Assembly: GCF_019083965.1 (NCBI RefSeq)
Contig: NZ_JAHRCY010000001.1
Location: 124,001 to 188,000, forward strand
DNA length: 64,000 nucleotides
Source: Catellatospora tritici
GTDB lineage: Bacteria; Actinomycetota; Actinomycetes; Mycobacteriales; Micromonosporaceae
Direction of reading: 5' to 3'
Each line of letters begins with the position of its first letter. Position 1 is the stretch's first letter. Of this stretch, positions 16,266-25,162 are shown piece by piece. A program made the translations under genes and the position numbers. The notes under the pieces are model-generated. The model searched no databases and was not told the origin of the DNA. It saw nothing but the letters and a program-made list of their open reading frames with translations.

Positions 16266-17789
16266 ATGAGTTACGCACGGGTGCTCTGCGCCGGGCTCGA
16301 CGGCGTCACCGGGGAACTGGTGGAGGTCGAGGCGATGCTCGCCGACGGCCTGCCCGGCGTGATCGTCACCGGCCTGCCGGACTCGGCCCTGAACGAGGCC
16401 CGCGAGCGGGTACGCGCGGCGATCACCAACTCTGGCGAGACCTGGCCGATGCGCCGGATCATCATCAACCTGTACCCCGCCGACCTGCGCAAACGGGGCT
16501 CCGGCTTCGACCTGGGCATGGCCCTGGCGATCCTCGGCGGCACGGGCACGCTGCCGCTGGCCGCGCTGGACGGCGTGCTCGTGCTCGGCGAACTCGGCCT
16601 GGACGGGGAGGTCCGGCCGGTGCGCGGAGTGCTGCCGATGGTCGCGGCCGCGGCTCGCGCGGGGGCGGCCGAGGCGGTGGTGCCGAGCGCCAACGCCGCC
16701 GAGGCCGCGCTGGTCCCGGGCATTCGGGTGTACGCCGCCGACAGCCTCGCCGCCGTCACCGCCCACATCCGGGGCATCACCGCGCTGCCCGATCCACCAC
16801 CGGTGCCCGCCCCGCCCACGGCGTCCGAACTCGACCTGGCCGACGTGGCCGGGCAGGAGATGGGGCGGCTCGCGGTCGAGGTGGCGGCCGCGGGTGGGCA
16901 CCACATGGCGCTGTTCGGGGCACCGGGCGCGGGCAAGACGATGCTGGCGCAGCGGCTGCCGTCGCTGCTGCCACGGCTGGATGACGAGGCGGCCCTGGAG
17001 GTGACCGCGCTGCACTCGATCGCCGGGGTGCTCGCGCCGGGGGCGCCGCTGGTGCGACGGCCGCCGTTCCAGGCGCCGCACCACACCGCGTCGGTGGCGG
17101 CGCTGGTCGGCGGCGGCAGCGGGCTGCCCCGACCGGGGGCACTGTCCCTGGCCCACCGGGGCGTGCTGTTCCTGGACGAGGCGCCGGAGTTCTCCCGGCA
17201 CGCGCTGGACTCGCTGCGCCAGCCGCTGGAGGACGGGACCATCACGCTGGGCCGTTCCCGCGGCGTCGTGGTGTACCCGGCCCGGGTGCAGCTGGTGCTG
17301 GCCGCCAACCCGTGCCCGTGCGCCCGACCCGCCGGGGACGTCGCCTGCGGCTGCACGTCGCACACCAAGCGTCGCTACCGGGCGCGCGTCTCCGGGCCGC
17401 TGCTGGACCGCATCGACATCCAGCTCGACCTGATGCCGCTGAAGGCGGCCCACCTGTTCACCGAGTCCGCGCCGCGGGAGCCGTCGCGGATCGTCGCCGC
17501 GCGGGTGGCCAAGGCTCGCGCGGCCGCCGTCGCGCGCTGGGCCCCCGAACTGGACGTGCGCACCAACGCCGAGGTGCCCGGCACCGTGCTGCGGCGGCGC
17601 CGCTGGAAGCTGCCCGAACCGGTCACCCACGAACTCCGGCAGCGCCTGGACCAGGGCGTGCTGTCGGCCCGCGGCTTCGACCGGGTGCTCCGGATGGCCT
17701 GGACCATGGGCGACCTGGCCGGGCTCGACCGACCGGGCAAAGAGGAACTCAACATCGCGCTGGAACTACGCAAGGGGAGTTGGCAATGA
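16266..17789 (+). CDS. YifB/ComM family Mg-chelatase-like AAA+ ATPase
   Basis: The 507-residue protein has the N-terminal Lon-like/ChlI domain (residues 1-170) and an AAA+ module with Walker A GAPGAGKT (218-225), Walker B VLFLDEAPEF, and a Cys-rich loop (PCPCARP...CGCT). ComM relatives are hexameric helicases that extend branch migration during natural transformation. Its stop overlaps the dprA start as ATGA, so the two are coupled, consistent with a shared role in handling incoming single-stranded DNA. Confidence 0.95.
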   Translation: MSYARVLCAGLDGVTGELVEVEAMLADGLPGVIVTGLPDSALNEARERVRAAITNSGETWPMRRIIINLYPADLRKRGSGFDLGMALAILGGTGTLPLAALDGVLVLGELGLDGEVRPVRGVLPMVAAAARAGAAEAVVPSANAAEAALVPGIRVYAADSLAAVTAHIRGITALPDPPPVPAPPTASELDLADVAGQEMGRLAVEVAAAGGHHMALFGAPGAGKTMLAQRLPSLLPRLDDEAALEVTALHSIAGVLAPGAPLVRRPPFQAPHHTASVAALVGGGSGLPRPGALSLAHRGVLFLDEAPEFSRHALDSLRQPLEDGTITLGRSRGVVVYPARVQLVLAANPCPCARPAGDVACGCTSHTKRRYRARVSGPLLDRIDIQLDLMPLKAAHLFTESAPREPSRIVAARVAKARAAAVARWAPELDVRTNAEVPGTVLRRRRWKLPEPVTHELRQRLDQGVLSARGFDRVLRMAWTMGDLAGLDRPGKEELNIALELRKGSWQ

Positions 17790-18967
17790 CGATCACCGAC
17801 GACGGGCTGGGCGCCGACGAGCGGCAGGTCCGCGACGCGCGGCTGGTGCTGGGCTCGCTGGTGGAACCGGGCAGCAAGCAGCTGTACGAGCTGGTCAAGG
17901 CGCACGGCCCGGTGGAGGCGCTGGCGCGCGTCACCGCCGGTGCCGCGACCGGGGCGCTGGCCGAGGCGGCGGCGGTCCGGCTCGACGGGCGCGACCCGGC
18001 CGCCATCGCGGCGGCCCTGTGGGAGCGCAGCACCCGGCTGGGCGTACGCATCGTCACGCCGGAGTCGGCGCAGTGGCCCGCGCAGCTGGACGACCTGCGG
18101 CACATCAGCGCCGAGGGGCGCGACACGATCGACCGCGACACCTACCCGCCGCAGTGCCTGTGGGTGCGCGGCCCGCACGAGCTGCCCGAGGTGACGGCCC
18201 GCGCGGTGTCGCTGGTCGGCTCGCGCAGCAACACCGTGTACGGCGCACACGTCGCGGCGGAGTTCGGCTACGGGCTGGCCGATCGGGGTTGGACGGTGGT
18301 CTCCGGCGGCGCCTACGGCATCGACGCGGTGGCGCACCGGGCCGCGCTGGCCGCGGGTGGGCTGACGGTGTCGGTGCTGGCGTGCGGGGTGGACCGGCCG
18401 TACCCGACGAGCAACAGCGCGCTGTTCGAGCAGATCGCCGAGCAGGGCCTGCTGATCAGTGAGTGGCCGCCGGGCACCGCCCCGTTCAAGGTGCGGTTCC
18501 TGGTGCGCAACCGGGTCATCGCGGCACTGACGCGCGGCACGGTGCTGGTCGAGGCGGCCGCGCGCAGCGGGGCCCGGCAGACGCTGCGCCGGGCGCGCCA
18601 GCTCGGCCGCGCCGCGATGGCCGTGCCCGGCCCGGTCACCTCGGAGAACTCGGTCGGCTGCCACGAGGAACTACGCCGCGACCCGCATGAGTCGGTGCGG
18701 CCGGTGGCCTCGGTCGAGCACGTGTTGGAGGAGGTGGGCGGGGTCGGCGACCTGGCACCCGTGCCGCGCGGCCGGGAGCAGTCACTGGACGCGCTCGACC
18801 CGGTGGAGCGGCAGCTGGTGGACGCGGCACCCCGCCGGGGCGCCGCCGGGGCGAGCCAGATCGCGTACGAGGCCGGGGTGCCGCTGCGCGAGGCGCTGGC
18901 GAAGCTGCCGTCGCTGGCGCTGCGCGGGCACCTGCGGGAGCACTCCGGCGGTTTCGCGAGAGTGTGA
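17786..18967 (+). CDS. dprA: DNA-processing protein DprA
   Basis: DprA binds single-stranded DNA and loads RecA. The 393-residue product has an N-terminal helical region, a Rossmann-like core with SLVGSRSNTVYG, VVSGGAYGID and PYPTSNSALFEQI, and a C-terminal winged-helix-like end (about 325-393). The ATG at 17786 overlaps the yifB stop and has AAGGGGAG upstream. The segment after VPGPVTSENSVGCHE is slightly divergent (RRDPHESVRPVAS) from the usual LIR motif. No whiG gene follows, unlike in Streptomyces. Confidence 0.95.
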   Translation: MTITDDGLGADERQVRDARLVLGSLVEPGSKQLYELVKAHGPVEALARVTAGAATGALAEAAAVRLDGRDPAAIAAALWERSTRLGVRIVTPESAQWPAQLDDLRHISAEGRDTIDRDTYPPQCLWVRGPHELPEVTARAVSLVGSRSNTVYGAHVAAEFGYGLADRGWTVVSGGAYGIDAVAHRAALAAGGLTVSVLACGVDRPYPTSNSALFEQIAEQGLLISEWPPGTAPFKVRFLVRNRVIAALTRGTVLVEAAARSGARQTLRRARQLGRAAMAVPGPVTSENSVGCHEELRRDPHESVRPVASVEHVLEEVGGVGDLAPVPRGREQSLDALDPVERQLVDAAPRRGAAGASQIAYEAGVPLREALAKLPSLALRGHLREHSGGFARV

Positions 18968-18983
18968 GGCGGGGCCGGGGTCG

Positions 18984-18989
18984 TAGACT
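18984..18989 (+). promoter_or_regulatory. Candidate -10 element for a leaderless aminotransferase mRNA
   Basis: TAGACT lies 8 nt before the ATG at 18998, and there is no Shine-Dalgarno. This is the geometry of leaderless transcripts in actinobacteria. No convincing -35 is seen. Confidence 0.45.
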
Positions 18990-18997
18990 CCGCGTAC

Positions 18998-20167
18998 ATG
19001 ATCGACGCTTCGACCCCTCCGGAGCCGCTGGCCGGAGCACGCGAGCTGTTCGCGCTGGACCCGGCGTACACCCACTTCAACCACGGTTCGTTCGGGGCGG
19101 TGCCACTGGCGGTGACCCGCGCCCGACGGACCATCCAGGAAGAGCACGACGCCAACCCGACCCGCTTCATCACCGAGGTGCTGCTGGACCGGGTGGACCG
19201 GGCGCGAGGACCGCTGGCGGAGTTCTGCGGCGCCGACCCGGGCCGCAGCGCCCTGGTCCCCAACGCCACCGCGGGCGCCGCACTGGCCCTGGCCGCGCTC
19301 GACCTGCGCCCCGACGACGAGATCGTGATCACCGACCACAGCTACAACGCGGTCACCCTGTCCCTGCGCGAGCAGACGCGCCGCCGCGGCGTACGGGTGG
19401 TCACCGCGCCGATCGAGCTCGGGGCCGGTGACGACGAGGCGGTCGAGGCGGTGCTGTCCCGGGTCGGTCCACGCACCCGGCTGGTGATCGTCGACCAGAT
19501 CTCATCGGCGACCGCTCAGCTGCACCCGGTCGCCGCGATCGCCACGCGGCTGCGCGAACGCGAGGTGCCGCTGCTGGTCGACGCCGCGCACGCGCCCGGC
19601 ATGCTCGACCGGCCCGCGGCCTTCGACGCCGACTTCTGGGTCGGCAACCTGCACAAGTGGGCGTTCGCGCCCGGCGGCACCGCTGTGCTGCAGATAGCCG
19701 AGCGGTGGCGGGACCGGATGGTGCCGCTGATGGTGTCCCACGGGCAGCCCGACGGATTCCCGGCCAGTATCGAGCAGCAGGGCACCCTCGACTACAGCAC
19801 CTGGCTGGCCGCCCCCGTCGGCCTGGAGCTGTTCGAGCGGTACGGCGCCGACACGATCCGCCACCACAACGCCGCGCTCGCCGCGTACGGCCAGTACGTC
19901 GTCGGCCGGGCGCTCGGACTCGACCCGGCCGGGTTCGCCGACCCGGGTCCGGGCGTCAGCATGCGAGTGCTGCCGGTGCCCGCGCACGTCGCCTCCGGTC
20001 ACGGCGAAGGGTCCCGCCTGCGCGCCCGCATCAGCGACGAACTGCACGCCGAGGTGAACGTGACGTCCTGGCGCGACCGCCTCTTCGTCCGCCTCAGCGC
20101 CCAGATCTACAACCACGCCGCCGAGTACGACCGCCTCGCCGAAACCCTGCCCGCACTCCTGCGCTGA
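18998..20167 (+). CDS. Class V aminotransferase family PLP enzyme (isopenicillin-N epimerase-like)
   Basis: This 389-residue protein opens with FNHGSFGAVP, the hallmark of the isopenicillin-N epimerase/cysteine-desulfurase-like subgroup, and has PLP residues Asp195 in LLVDAAHAPG and Lys220 in GNLHKWAFAPGG. Related enzymes act on cysteine sulfinate, ergothioneine intermediates (EgtE) or peptides; none of the corresponding partner genes is present, so the substrate is open. It stands alone downstream of dprA and looks separately transcribed. Confidence 0.88.
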   Translation: MIDASTPPEPLAGARELFALDPAYTHFNHGSFGAVPLAVTRARRTIQEEHDANPTRFITEVLLDRVDRARGPLAEFCGADPGRSALVPNATAGAALALAALDLRPDDEIVITDHSYNAVTLSLREQTRRRGVRVVTAPIELGAGDDEAVEAVLSRVGPRTRLVIVDQISSATAQLHPVAAIATRLREREVPLLVDAAHAPGMLDRPAAFDADFWVGNLHKWAFAPGGTAVLQIAERWRDRMVPLMVSHGQPDGFPASIEQQGTLDYSTWLAAPVGLELFERYGADTIRHHNAALAAYGQYVVGRALGLDPAGFADPGPGVSMRVLPVPAHVASGHGEGSRLRARISDELHAEVNVTSWRDRLFVRLSAQIYNHAAEYDRLAETLPALLR

Positions 20168-20243
20168 CCCGCCACGCACCCGCCGCACCCGCCGCACCCA
20201 CCACGCACCCGCCGCACGGGCCGCGCGGGCGCCGCGGCGAGGC

Positions 20244-20305
20244 TGCAGTTTCGGGGAAAGTGCACGAATCAAGGCGGTCTTTCCAGCAGTTTCCCCGAAA
20301 CTGCA
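20244..20305 (-). repeat. 62-bp palindromic intergenic element, copy 1
   Basis: TGCAGTTTCGGGGAAA (20244-20259) is mirrored exactly at 20290-20305 with a 30-nt spacer. The same arms and spacer length occur at 37384-37445, and the spacers match when this copy is reverse-complemented (shared GGAAAG, an 8-nt gap, then GATTCGTGCA). It lies between two convergent genes and may also act as a terminator. Confidence 0.85.
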
Positions 20306-20344
20306 CCACCCGCCGCCGCACCACCACCCGGCGCGGCGGACGGG

Positions 20345-21040
20345 TCAGCGGGTGGGCAGGAGGCGGACGCGGGCCAGGCCGAGGACGGCGAGCGGATCCA
20401 GGTAGGCGGCGCCTCGGCGCAGGCCCCAGTGCAGGCAGGCGGCCACCGGGCAGCCGGGGTGGCCCGGTGTGAGCGCGCCCAGCACGGTTCCGGCGTCCAC
20501 CTGTTCCCCGGGCTGGACCGAGGCCTGCACGGGCTCGTACGTCGTGATGAGGCCGTCAGGGTGGGCCACGCTGACGACGCCCCGCCCGGCGAGCGTGCCC
20601 GCATAGCGAACCACCCCGGCGCCGGCGGCGAGCACGGGCGTGCCGGGCTCGGCGGCGAGATCCACTCCTCGGTGGCCGGGTAGCCACGGCTGCGGCGGCG
20701 GGTCGAACCGGCGCACCGGTCGCGGTGTTCCGTCCAACGGCCAACGCCAGCTGTCCAGGCGGGCGACGGCGGCCCAAGCCGCCGCCGGGACGGCCGTCCG
20801 GAAAGCGAGGACCGGATGCGCCGGCAGAGGGGTCTCGACAGAGGCGGGTGCGGCGGCCGCAAGCGACCCGGTAGGCATGGCGGCCAGTGCGACGGCGAAA
20901 GCAGAGTCCCGCGCGGCCGACGGTGCCGCGGCAGGTGTGGCGGCGGTCGAGCCGGAGGTACTGGGCAGCGGCGGGAGGAGGCAAAGCAGCAGGGCGGCGG
21001 TCCGGCCCCGGCGGAGCCGGACCGATGCGATCGATGTCAT
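20345..21040 (-). CDS. Secreted M23-type peptidase domain protein
   Basis: This 231-residue protein has a signal-like N-terminus (Arg-rich start, then LLLCLLPPLP), an Ala-rich linker, and a LytM/M23 domain at about 100-225. The zinc motif HRGVD is intact (His123, Asp127). The second motif, normally H-x-H, reads CLHWG: Cys202 replaces the catalytic histidine while His204, a metal ligand, remains. It occupies the place of Rv2891 near rpsB in mycobacteria. It is either a weak endopeptidase or a non-catalytic amidase regulator. Confidence 0.87.
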   Translation of the reverse strand: MTSIASVRLRRGRTAALLLCLLPPLPSTSGSTAATPAAAPSAARDSAFAVALAAMPTGSLAAAAPASVETPLPAHPVLAFRTAVPAAAWAAVARLDSWRWPLDGTPRPVRRFDPPPQPWLPGHRGVDLAAEPGTPVLAAGAGVVRYAGTLAGRGVVSVAHPDGLITTYEPVQASVQPGEQVDAGTVLGALTPGHPGCPVAACLHWGLRRGAAYLDPLAVLGLARVRLLPTR

Positions 21041-21155
21041 GAGCCGAGGCTGCTGCCCGGGGCGCCGGGACGCGATGTGCCGGCCCGGCGTCCTGTGGAC
21101 AGCGCCCGTCTTGGGGACAGCCGCCCGATCGTGCGTGCGGTGTGCTAGCCCCGCC

Positions 21156-21473
21156 TCAGAAGCCGCCCTCGGCAGGCACCGAGATGTCGGGCTTCTCCAG
21201 CTCCTCGACGTTCACATCCTTGAACGTCATCACGCGTACGTTCTTCACGAAGCGCGCGGGACGGTACATGTCCCACACCCACGCGTCGTGCATCTCGACC
21301 TCGAAGTAGACCTCTCCGTCGGAGTTGCGCACGTGCAGGTCCACCTGGTTGGCCAGGTAGAACCGGCGCTCGGTCTCCACCACGTAGGAGAATTGGCGCA
21401 CGATGTCGCGATACTCCCGGTAGAGCTGCAGCTCCATGTCGGTCTCGTACTTCTCGAGATCCTCTGCGCTCAT
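21156..21473 (-). CDS. DUF2469 domain-containing protein
   Basis: The 105-residue protein begins MSAEDLEKYETDMELQLYRE and contains FSYVVETERRFYLANQVDL and the motif MHDAWVWDMYRPARFV. This is the highly conserved actinobacterial DUF2469 family (Rv2901c type), always next to rnhB. GGAGG lies 8 nt before the ATG. Function is unknown. Confidence 0.95.
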   Translation of the reverse strand: MSAEDLEKYETDMELQLYREYRDIVRQFSYVVETERRFYLANQVDLHVRNSDGEVYFEVEMHDAWVWDMYRPARFVKNVRVMTFKDVNVEELEKPDISVPAEGGF

Positions 21474-21573
21474 CGTTCGCCCTCCTGCGGCCACATCCTG
21501 CCGAAGAACCGTACCCCGCCGCGGCACGGCACGCGCGTTAGCCACGGACGGCGGCCGTGGGACGTCAGCCGGG

Positions 21574-22281
21574 TCACACCGGCACGGCCGGGCCGCCCGC
21601 GGCGCGTCCCCGTGAGGTAGCGCCCGAACCGTCCCGATCCATCGCCCGTGCGACGTTCTGGTACGAGTGCCGGTGCACCGGACTGGGGCCGTACCGCTCC
21701 AGCGCGGCCATGTGTTCGGCCGTGCTGTACCCCTTGTGCACCGCGAAGCCGTACTGGGGATACACCATATCGAGCTGTGTCATGATCCGGTCACGCGACA
21801 CCTTGGCGAGCACGCTCGCGGCCGCCACGCACGCCGCCACCTGGTCGCCCTTCCACACCGCCAGCCCCGGCACGCCCACGCCGTCGACGGGGAAGCCGTC
21901 GGTCAGCACGTACGACGGGCGGGTGGTGAGCGCGGCCAGCGCCCGGCGCATCGCGGCGAGGTTGCACACGTGCAGGCCCCGGGCGTCGATCTCGGGCGCC
22001 TCGATCACGATCACCGCGTACGAGGTGGCCACCGCGACCACCTCGTCGAAGATCCGGTCGCGGGCGGCCGCCGTGAGCAGCTTCGAGTCGGTCAGCCCGT
22101 CGATCTCGCCGCGCCGACCGGGCGGCAGCACCGCGGCGGCGGCCACCAGCGGCCCCGCGCAGGCGCCCCGGCCCGCCTCGTCCGCGCCCGCGACCGTGGC
22201 GAAGCCCCGCCGCTGCAGCGCGCGCTCGAGGGCGTAGAGGCCGCTCTCGGAGCGCACCACCGGACGCGTGGGAGTCAGCAC
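21574..22281 (-). CDS. rnhB: Ribonuclease HII
   Basis: RNase HII cuts RNA in RNA-DNA hybrids, including single misincorporated ribonucleotides. The 235-residue product has the active-site blocks VAGADEAGRGACAGPLVAAA, LTDSKLL, and AVWKGDQVAACVAAASVLAK. The start is the GTG at 22281, which overlaps the upstream Nudix stop as GTGCTGA and has GGGAG in front; a longer start at 22368 would overlap the Nudix gene by 90 nt. Confidence 0.96.
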   Translation of the reverse strand: MLTPTRPVVRSESGLYALERALQRRGFATVAGADEAGRGACAGPLVAAAAVLPPGRRGEIDGLTDSKLLTAAARDRIFDEVVAVATSYAVIVIEAPEIDARGLHVCNLAAMRRALAALTTRPSYVLTDGFPVDGVGVPGLAVWKGDQVAACVAAASVLAKVSRDRIMTQLDMVYPQYGFAVHKGYSTAEHMAALERYGPSPVHRHSYQNVARAMDRDGSGATSRGRAAGGPAVPV

Positions 22282-22751
22282 GCGGCCACTCCCGCCCCGG
22301 TCAGCACCGACAGCAGCTCGGCCGGGTAGTAGACCTCGTCGGTCTGGCTCAGCTCGGCGACGCTCCACCAGCGGTGGCCGTCCACCGACGCCTGCTCGAC
22401 CTCGTCGAACCGGCTGGTGTCCACGCGCCAGCTGTCCACCCGTACCAGGAAGAAGTCCTGCTCCTGGCGGAAGGCCACCCCGGCGAAGGTGAAGTGGGCG
22501 GTCTGCGAGTGCACGACCGCGCCGAGCCGGTCGACGGGCACGGACAGCCCCGTCTCCTCGAACAGCTCCCGGGCCGCGGCCTGGGCCGTGGTCTCGCCGT
22601 CGTCGAGGCCACCGCCGGGGGTGAACCAGTACGACTCGTCGGGCCGGTGCGGGTCGGTGCCGTGGAACAGCAGCACCCGCTCACGCGCGTCGACCAGCAG
22701 CACCCGTCCGGCACGCCGGAGGCGGGGCTGCTGCTGCGGCTCGGTGGACAT
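22275..22751 (-). CDS. Nudix hydrolase
   Basis: The 158-residue protein has a perfect Nudix box at residues 47-69 (G-x5-E-x7-RELFEETGL), flanked by YWFTPGGG. Nudix enzymes hydrolyse nucleoside diphosphates linked to another group; the substrate cannot be read from sequence. It is translationally coupled to rnhB by a 7-nt overlap, hinting at a joint role in nucleotide-pool or ribonucleotide cleaning. Confidence 0.93.
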   Translation of the reverse strand: MSTEPQQQPRLRRAGRVLLVDARERVLLFHGTDPHRPDESYWFTPGGGLDDGETTAQAAARELFEETGLSVPVDRLGAVVHSQTAHFTFAGVAFRQEQDFFLVRVDSWRVDTSRFDEVEQASVDGHRWWSVAELSQTDEVYYPAELLSVLTGAGVAAC

Positions 22752-22800
22752 GACTTGCAGCCTAGTTCGTCGGCGGCGCGGCGGCGTGCCGCGCCCGCGG

Positions 22801-23436
22801 TCAGCCGCCGGAGGTCGGCGCCGGCACGTCCTTGTACGTGTCCGGCACGGTCAGCCAGGTGCCCCGGTCAAACGGCCAGAACAGCACGAACGCGCGCCCG
22901 ATCACCGAGTCCATCGGAATGGTGGCCTGCATGATGTCCTGGTTGGAGTTGCTGTAGTTGGCCAGCGAGTCGCCGGAGGCCTCGCGGTGGTCGCCCATGA
23001 CCCACAGGCGGCCCTCGGGCACCACGATGTCGAACTTCTGCGGCGCCATCTTGTTGCCCGGGTACACGTACGGCTCGTCCAGCGGGTGGCCGTTGACCTG
23101 GATCCGGCCCTGCGGGTCGCAGCAGACCACGCGGTCGCCGGGGGTGCCGATGACCCGCTTGATGTAGTCCTCGTGCTCGGGCGTGCTGCGCCAGCTGTCC
23201 GGCGAGACAAAAACGATGATCTCGCCGCGCTCGGGGTCACGGAAGTCGTAGACGAGCTTGTTTACCAGCACCCGGTCGTCGACGAGCAGCGTCTGTTCCA
23301 TCGAGCCGGACGGGATGAAGAAGGTCTGCACCACGAACTGGCGCACCAGGAACGCCACGATGATGGCAACGCCCAGCAAGATTGGCAATTCGCGCCAGAA
23401 CGAACCCTTGCTGCTTTTGGTCTGCTCGTCAATCAC
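22801..23436 (-). CDS. lepB: Type I signal peptidase (shorter paralog)
   Basis: LepB cleaves signal peptides at the outer face of the membrane. This 211-residue copy has one N-terminal membrane helix (about 16-36), the catalytic serine in IPSGSME (Ser45) and the catalytic lysine in DYIKRVIGTPGD (Lys93), then box E MGDHREASGDS. It lacks the C-terminal helix of its neighbour. It lies 140 nt after the second signal peptidase gene. Confidence 0.95.
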   Translation of the reverse strand: MIDEQTKSSKGSFWRELPILLGVAIIVAFLVRQFVVQTFFIPSGSMEQTLLVDDRVLVNKLVYDFRDPERGEIIVFVSPDSWRSTPEHEDYIKRVIGTPGDRVVCCDPQGRIQVNGHPLDEPYVYPGNKMAPQKFDIVVPEGRLWVMGDHREASGDSLANYSNSNQDIMQATIPMDSVIGRAFVLFWPFDRGTWLTVPDTYKDVPAPTSGG

Positions 23437-23576
23437 GCACGGAGCCTACGCGGCGAAACTGAAAACGACGATCACCGGTGGTGTGTCCCCGGCATGGCAC
23501 ACCGCCGCCCTACCGTCACGGCGCGTGCCGGGCCTGGCACGCGCCGATATTCCGCCGCAAAGGTGACAGAAGGTCG

Positions 23577-24464
23577 TCACACCCGCGGCTGACGGCGGTC
23601 CCGCCGACGGCGCACCAGGGCGATCCCCAGCAGCAGGGGCGCCACCACGGCCAGTTCCGTCGTGGGGAGCTGATGCGCACCGATCGCGCCGAGGGCGGTC
23701 GCCCCCGGGGCGGGCACCTTGTCGAAGACCTCCTGGTGGGCCACCGAGCCCCAGCGGTCCAGCGGCAGCGCCACCACCATCGCCTTGCCGATGACGTTGT
23801 CGATCGGCACCTGCCCCTGGCAGCGGGAGTCCTGCGAGACCAACCGGTGGTCACCCATCACGAACAGCATCCCCGGCTCCACCGTGACCTCGGGGAACGT
23901 ACGCGAGATGCAGGACTTGGCCTCGTTTCCGGAATCGAGCGGCGAGTTGCGGATGACGTACGGCTCCTCGACCGGCACCCCGTTGACGTAGATCCAACCC
24001 TCGACGCTGCAGCAGGAGACCCGGTCGCCGGGCACGCCGATGACGCGCTTGATGAAGTCCTTCTCGCCCGGCTGGCTGATGCCGACCAGGTCACCAACGG
24101 TGCGGCCGAGCTTGGAGAAGAAACCCGCGTCCGGGTCGGTCCGGTTCTCCGGCGCCCAGTTGTCCGGGCCGCGGAAGACGATGACCTCGCCGCGCTCGGG
24201 GTCGCGGAAGTCGTACACCACCTTGTTCACCAGCACCCGGTCGCCGACCAGCAGCGTGTCCTCCATCGATCCAGACGGGATGTAGAAGGCCTGCATCAGG
24301 AAGGTGCGGATGAGCACGGCAAGGCAGAACGCGACCACGAGCAGCAGCGGGAGCTCCTGCCACAGGGGCATGCCCTTACGCCGGCCACGACGGCGGCGCT
24401 TCGGCCATTCCTCGCCCGTGAACTCGTTCTTAGCTGCCCTGCCGGTAGGAATGAGTGCCACCAC
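23577..24464 (-). CDS. lepB: Type I signal peptidase (longer paralog)
   Basis: The 295-residue protein has an Arg/Lys-rich N-terminal tail, a membrane helix at about 36-57, catalytic Ser66 (IPSGSME) and Lys139 (FIKRVIGVPGD), box E MGDHRLVSQDS, and a second hydrophobic segment near the C-terminus followed by RRRRDRRQ. Two tandem GTG codons (24464 and 24461) could start it; neither has a strong ribosome site. Tandem signal peptidases beside rplS also occur in Streptomyces (sip cluster). Confidence 0.95.
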   Translation of the reverse strand: MVALIPTGRAAKNEFTGEEWPKRRRRGRRKGMPLWQELPLLLVVAFCLAVLIRTFLMQAFYIPSGSMEDTLLVGDRVLVNKVVYDFRDPERGEVIVFRGPDNWAPENRTDPDAGFFSKLGRTVGDLVGISQPGEKDFIKRVIGVPGDRVSCCSVEGWIYVNGVPVEEPYVIRNSPLDSGNEAKSCISRTFPEVTVEPGMLFVMGDHRLVSQDSRCQGQVPIDNVIGKAMVVALPLDRWGSVAHQEVFDKVPAPGATALGAIGAHQLPTTELAVVAPLLLGIALVRRRRDRRQPRV

Positions 24465-24572
24465 TGCCGCCGCTCGGAGTCGACCCGGAATGTCAGGGCG
24501 TCAGCCTAAGAGACGAGAAGCTTTTTCGGGAGACCCGATCTGGCGGATGGGCGGCGGCCCGCCAAAACGTAA

Positions 24573-24606
24573 CAAGCCGGTGACATCAGTGGATGTCACC
24601 GGCTTG
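24573..24606 (-). terminator. Intrinsic terminator after rplS
   Basis: CAAGCCGGTGACATC and its perfect complement form a 15-bp stem with a 4-nt loop; on the minus strand it is followed by TTACGTTTT. It begins 15 nt after the rplS stop. Confidence 0.9.
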
Positions 24607-24621
24607 CCGAAGGCTTGCGCC

Positions 24622-24978
24622 TCAGGCGGGCTTGGCGTCCCGCAGCTCCTTGATCTTCGCCTTCTTGCCGCGAAGGTCGCGCAGGTAGTAGAGCTTCGCC
24701 CGGCGCACGTCACCGCGGCTGACCAGCTCGATCCGGTCGATGGCGGGACCGTGGATCGGGTAGGTGCGCTCCACTCCGACGCCGAAGCTCAGCTTGCGGA
24801 CCGTGAAGGTCTCGCGCAGGCCCGAGCCCTGGCGGCGGATCACGACGCCCTGGAAGACCTGGATACGCGAGCGGTTGCCCTCGACGACGCGAACGTGCAC
24901 CTTGAGGGTGTCACCGGCGCGGAAGGAGGGAACGTCGGCTCGCAGAGAGGCGGCGTCAAGTACGTCCAGCGTGTTCAT
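24622..24978 (-). CDS. rplS: 50S ribosomal protein L19
   Basis: The 118-residue protein contains the L19 signatures [40 protein letters not shown] and the C-terminal block [20 protein letters not shown]. It sits at the interface of the two ribosomal subunits. AAGGA precedes the ATG. It is separated from trmD by 184 nt, suggesting its own promoter, and ended by a strong terminator. Confidence 0.98.
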   Translation of the reverse strand: MNTLDVLDAASLRADVPSFRAGDTLKVHVRVVEGNRSRIQVFQGVVIRRQGSGLRETFTVRKLSFGVGVERTYPIHGPAIDRIELVSRGDVRRAKLYYLRDLRGKKAKIKELRDAKPA

Positions 24979-25162
24979 CGCTGCATCCTTGATTCTCAGC
25001 GCACCGGTGTCGGTGCGCGGACGGGCGTTTCTGACCCACGCGCGTGCCACGGTCGGACGGACCGGGGCGTTCGGTTGGGGTCCTCGTCGTCGGCCACGGC
25101 GTGACCGGCAGACGGCAGTGTTCACCATATGGCGAAGCCACCGTCCGGAGACGGCAACCTCT

